This document shows positions 50,340-64,000 of a stretch of 64,000 bases of DNA, piece by piece. A model generated the notes under the pieces. That model had not been told where the DNA came from, searched no databases, and saw only the letters and a program-made list of their open reading frames with translations. This stretch comes from Colius striatus (lineage: Eukaryota > Chordata > Aves > Coliiformes > Coliidae): positions 91,075,867 through 91,139,866 of the forward strand of contig NC_084760.1 in assembly GCF_028858725.1 (NCBI RefSeq), given 5' to 3'. The position numbers and the translations under genes were made by a program. Each line of letters begins with the position of its first letter. Position 1 is the first letter of the stretch.

Positions 50340-53300
50340 AGCAATAAATCAGTTTAAAGGGCAGTTTAGCAAGATTTGTCATGTGGAGGCACCCTGAGGG
50401 CTTCGATCCTGCAGGAGTTCCACCCTTAGGAGGTGGGTTTTTTTCTACACAACAGCAACAAAAAAACCCTATAGGAGACTACTGGGAGCACCAAGACTTG
50501 CTACTCTACCTAATGGCACTGTCCTAAAAGGCTGAGTAAGACCATGACAGGAGACTGTAAGAAAGTGGCTTAGAATTTTAAGCAGTTAAAGAAAGTATTT
50601 CTTTTGCATAAAACTCTCCTCTGAGGTCCATTTCAGCTGCCAGTAACTTCAGTGCTGAGAAAATACTGCGACATGTCTGTGGAAGAAGACATTTGAAATC
50701 CATGTTGGGTGGACATCGTTTTTCAGAACATAGTAAGCATTAACTGCCTACAAATGGTCATTGAACATGTCCATAGAGCAAGTTTCAAAGACAACTGAAT
50801 GGATCTTCCATTTTAGCAACCTGGAGTTCTTGACCGCTAGTACTTTTGGCACATTTTAACTTTGCCCATGGAAATGGACTAAAGTTGGAGACCATTTTCT
50901 AACTGTGTGGCCATTAAAGATGGAAGCTGAACTGAACCTTAACAATAAACCCAAAGAGCATTGTTTATTTCCCATTTAGAAAACCCTGCTCACCTCAAAA
51001 TCCCAAAGTTACCCTCATACACTTGGAGGGAAGTCAGATTTGGGGAAAGCACAACCAGAAGTTGAGGAAGTAGAAGTTGCATTAAGTCCTAGCTTGTACC
51101 AGGTGACATTTCTGGAACAGAGTAAGAACCTGACCCAGAAACATTTTTTTTGTCCCTCACTGTAGGACCCGTTGAGCCCTGGAGCGTACACGTCGTTTAC
51201 GCACATTCACAACCCCCAGAGAAGGAAATCCAGCTGCTAATAGCACACTAGACAGTATGGATGATAAGAACAGGTGCCTTCCTTGAAAAGTTTATGATCC
51301 AGTTTATGTTTGAAAAGCCCATCTGTGTACGTATATACACACAGTAAGTTACAAGATAAAACGGAAGGAAATTACATGCAGTACAGCCATAGGGAGATAA
51401 GATTGTAATACTGATAACCTGAGCTGACCAACTGTCCCTGCTGGCCTTAGACTTCCCAAGGTGAATTAACTTTAGGTCAAAAACTAAACACCCACCCCCG
51501 ATTTTCATTTAGATTTTTGCTCCCAGGGTTTCCATAGCCAAAATATTTATGTTTAAAGTCCAGTTTGTTAGAAGCCTCACCTGCCAACAGATGGAATTTT
51601 TAACATTTGGTCGTCTACCTACATGCTGCAGCTCTTGAGTGTGTGTGTCCTCCACTACATCACCATTTTACAAACACCACTAGCTCTGGTAGCGTGAATT
51701 AGTAGAACTAATTAGAACACTGAAACTAGTACTTGCTCTTCTTCATTATCTCCCGTGCGTTACTACTTCTATTCCAGCTATTTCTGTGATGTTTTCCTTA
51801 CGGTATTACAGTTACATGCAGCTACTTATCTGAACTATGGAACATGAAATATAAGAAAATTTTTTACAAGCTGTTCTCCTTTCAATGGGAACAGACCAGA
51901 GTTAAACTTCACAGCTCTCAAAAGCCCTGTCTTACACAAGGTTCAATTGCCTAAACAAGAGCTCGAGCTAAACGAAGTATTCCCATTGCAGTAGAGCTAA
52001 AATGCTCCGGAGTGTTTAATTTCGCCAATAAGGAGCAGTCCCGTGTTAAGGCAGTTCAGTTCCCCTAAAACCCCACCTTACCACGCTATTCAACCCAAAC
52101 TTATCAGTATACAACTATAAGAAGCAAGGAAGATTCAAGAGAGTTGCAGTTATATTACAAAGTAGTATCATTGAATAAACCGTAGTCCTGTGTTCTGATT
52201 CATATGCTCATTTCCTATCAATCTATTAAGGATCCAAACATTTTCAAGCCAGTGTAACTAAGGGTACGGATGTTTCTATAATGCTTTACAGATTTTGCTT
52301 CTGATAAGCAGATACTAGACATGGATGTGTATCTCCCAGACAAGCATTGGCCTCTATGTGCAAGAGCACCACAGAAAGATCTGCAGGTGCGTCATCAGCA
52401 TTCCAAACACTTCAAGCCCTACCATCATCAGGAAAAAAACAACATGCTGGGGAAAGGAAAAAAAAGCACCACCAAAAAAGGGCGGCCTTATGTGAAATCT
52501 CTGGCTTCAAATCAACCCATTTGTAAGTTGAGAGCAGCTCATTTCTAAGAAAAGCATTGTCAACATGTTTACTTATGAATTTGATCCAGTCAACTGGCTG
52601 TTTGTTCAAACTGATAAGGTTGCAGCAATGCTAGAGACTGCATGTAGTTTTGCCTTTCCTTTGGTGCTATTAACAGCTTCCATGTCTCCTTTCTAAAATA
52701 ATGGTGGTGGAGTGTTTCAATGGGAGCTGCAACAGCTCATCTTAATAATCTGTTTTGCTCTATCAAAAAAAATGTCTTGGCATGCTCCTGTCTCTTACAT
52801 CTGAGGACATTGAAGCGCGTGGTTACTGCCTCTCTCCTTCCCCCAGCATGGAAGTGCTGCTGTAAGCAATGCCTCTGGGAACTTGTTACTGAGAACTAGT
52901 TACCCAACACTTAAGGCTGGGAAACATCACTGCTATTAACTACTTACTGTCTTTCTCAAAGTATAATCCCAGTCAGTGCTAGAGATGGCATACCAAGACA
53001 GAAAGACCTTAGGGTCACTCTCCTGGCATCATGACTCAAAACAAAAGATGAATGCACGCACTGACATATCACCCCCCACATCCTTTGCTCATTACTACCT
53101 GAGAATTTGTCTAGATAGAGGGAAAACATGTAGACAGAGGAATGCAAGACAGATGATTTTAAGGTGCAACTGAAGCAAACCCTTCAGGACTAACCCTCAC
53201 CCAAGGGATATTATAGAATTTCCAAAGTGCTCACACACACTGAGAAAGCTGATCTGAAATACTTAATAATTTTCCACACTTTTGGGGGAAAAACTGGAGT

Positions 53301-54400
53301 ATTATCATAAGGTGCACGATCCTAAACTGGACAGAACACTGGTTCAAATGTAGTATTCAAAATTGAGGCTAGGAAGACTGACTAAATGAATCTGGGCAGA
53401 AGCAAACATTTTGCATGCTGTTGAAAAGCAGAGAAGCATGAACATCTGGGAACAGCACGTTAAGGTGCTGCATACCTCCTGTATGCTTAAGACCTTTAGA
53501 TTATTGATGCTATCTAAAAACAGGGTTTTGGAAACAGGCAGCCATGTATGTAGTATTGTCCCAGGAAAAGTGCGGGGAGGATCTTACTGTTCCACTTTTT
53601 AATTGCCAAGATTTCACTCAACTCTTTCCAGGGGAAGGGGTTTACATAGACAGCCTCCAAACATATAGGAAAGAAAAGGAACAAATGAAGCATATATCAA
53701 AAAAAGTTATTCTGCACTAGGGCTCTTTTTTTTGTTTGTTTTTTAGGTTAATCCTATGCTCAGAGTGGAAGGAAGTTTATTTGAAAAATTAATGTTGTAA
53801 CTGCCACATGCAGCCCTCTCTACTAAAGCAACATACAGGAAGTGCAGGAAAAGCAAAATGCTTTTAGGGGGCATGCTACAGATATAACCACAGCCTGAAA
53901 TCCTTCACACGCAAAATACCACTCTTCAGATTGCTTTTGCATTACTCATTGCAGTATCACTGATAAACAGCTATAAATGCTAGTCTGTAAGATAAGAGGA
54001 ACAGGGCTTTGCAAAATATCTGCAAGAAATGGCATTCAACTGTATCTTGCTAATAATGTGGCATTTCATCTCAGATAGCCTTTCAAACTTTTTTTACAAC
54101 AGGTTGAAAATATTCCTTGAAACACCTGGCTCCAGAGGGAAGTTTTCAAGCAGAGCATCATTTACCATGCCTACAAGTTAGAAGCAAGTCAGTGCAGAAA
54201 ATTTAAACATTTGGAGGCAAAATTAAAAGTGTTTTATCTATCAATGTCAGCATGCTAAACTTCACTGTCAAGTGCTTATGATGTTCTCTATGATCTTTCA
54301 GCCATTTCTTCAGTATGCAAGAAAACATATGTACCAAGAGAGACACAAGCAAAGGACTCTTGTCCTCCCCATTTAGCAACACAGAAGAAACAATCAACAC
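50340..54400. other. Intergenic stretch between EPRS1 3' end and the ZnT10-like exon
   Basis: No gene, RNA or mobile element that I can support. The open frames are short and unrecognised. It should hold the upstream regulatory region of the ZnT10-like exon. Confidence 0.55.
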
Positions 54401-54420
54401 GCTACAGCTCACAATACATG

Positions 54421-54426
54421 TTTATT
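54421..54426 (-). terminator. EPRS1: EPRS1 polyadenylation signal
   Basis: AATAAA on the minus strand about 205 nt past the EPRS1 stop codon, giving a short 3' UTR (about 54,400-54,630) as expected for this gene. The UTR also contains a G-rich (plus strand) run at 54,486-54,499. Confidence 0.7.
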
Positions 54427-54630
54427 ATTAGAGATGTTTACAGAAAAGTCTGTGAATTACTGCTAGCCTAAAACTGACAATTAAAGGGGGGAGGGGGGTG
54501 TTTTGATTTATGGCTTTGTTTTTTTTGAATCATTTAAAAAGTCACAAAACTGGTTAATTTTGGGGGCTATTTCCGTCTATTAAAAAAAGTTCAATTCACA
54601 GATAAAGGAGAAGGTGCTTTGACTAGCAGT

Positions 54631-64000
<9,370 letters not shown>

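Overview
The window looks like bird nuclear DNA. It carries several copies of CR1 LINE 3' ends, with the typical CR1 octamer-like tail (ATTCTATG/ATTCTGTG), plus one solo retroviral LTR. Two genes are recognisable, EPRS1 and SLC30A10, in the order known for this block in other vertebrates. All supported coding sequence is on the minus strand, so transcription runs from high to low coordinates.

Layout from right to left. (1) 54,631-64,000 is the 3' part of EPRS1: eleven exons whose summed coding length stays in frame (1434 nt, 477 residues plus stop), covering the prolyl-tRNA synthetase half of the bifunctional enzyme. The gene runs off the right edge. (2) 49,761-50,205 is a single intact exon for the first four membrane segments of a ZnT10-like metal transporter, with a TATA box and a strong phase-1 splice donor. 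I found no matching downstream exons of its own. (3) 32,291-37,601 is complete SLC30A10 (four exons, 429 aa), starting inside a CpG island and with a possible long 3' UTR reaching about 27.8 kb. (4) 1-27,800 has no gene I can support. It holds CR1 fragments, a solo LTR with 6-bp target-site duplications, and microsatellites.

The main point of interest is the ZnT10-like exon at 49.8-50.2 kb. It is about 44% identical by eye to SLC30A10 exon 1, lies on the same strand 12 kb upstream, and ends in the same codon phase. It can therefore be read either as exon 1 of a tandem paralogue whose other exons are lost or unseen, or as an alternative first exon feeding SLC30A10 exons 2-4. Its TM2 metal site is changed: alanine at the 43 position and histidine at the 47 position, in place of N43 and D47. 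EPRS1 is a housekeeping tRNA-charging gene. SLC30A10 is known in mammals as a manganese exporter. They are neighbours by synteny, and I see no functional link.
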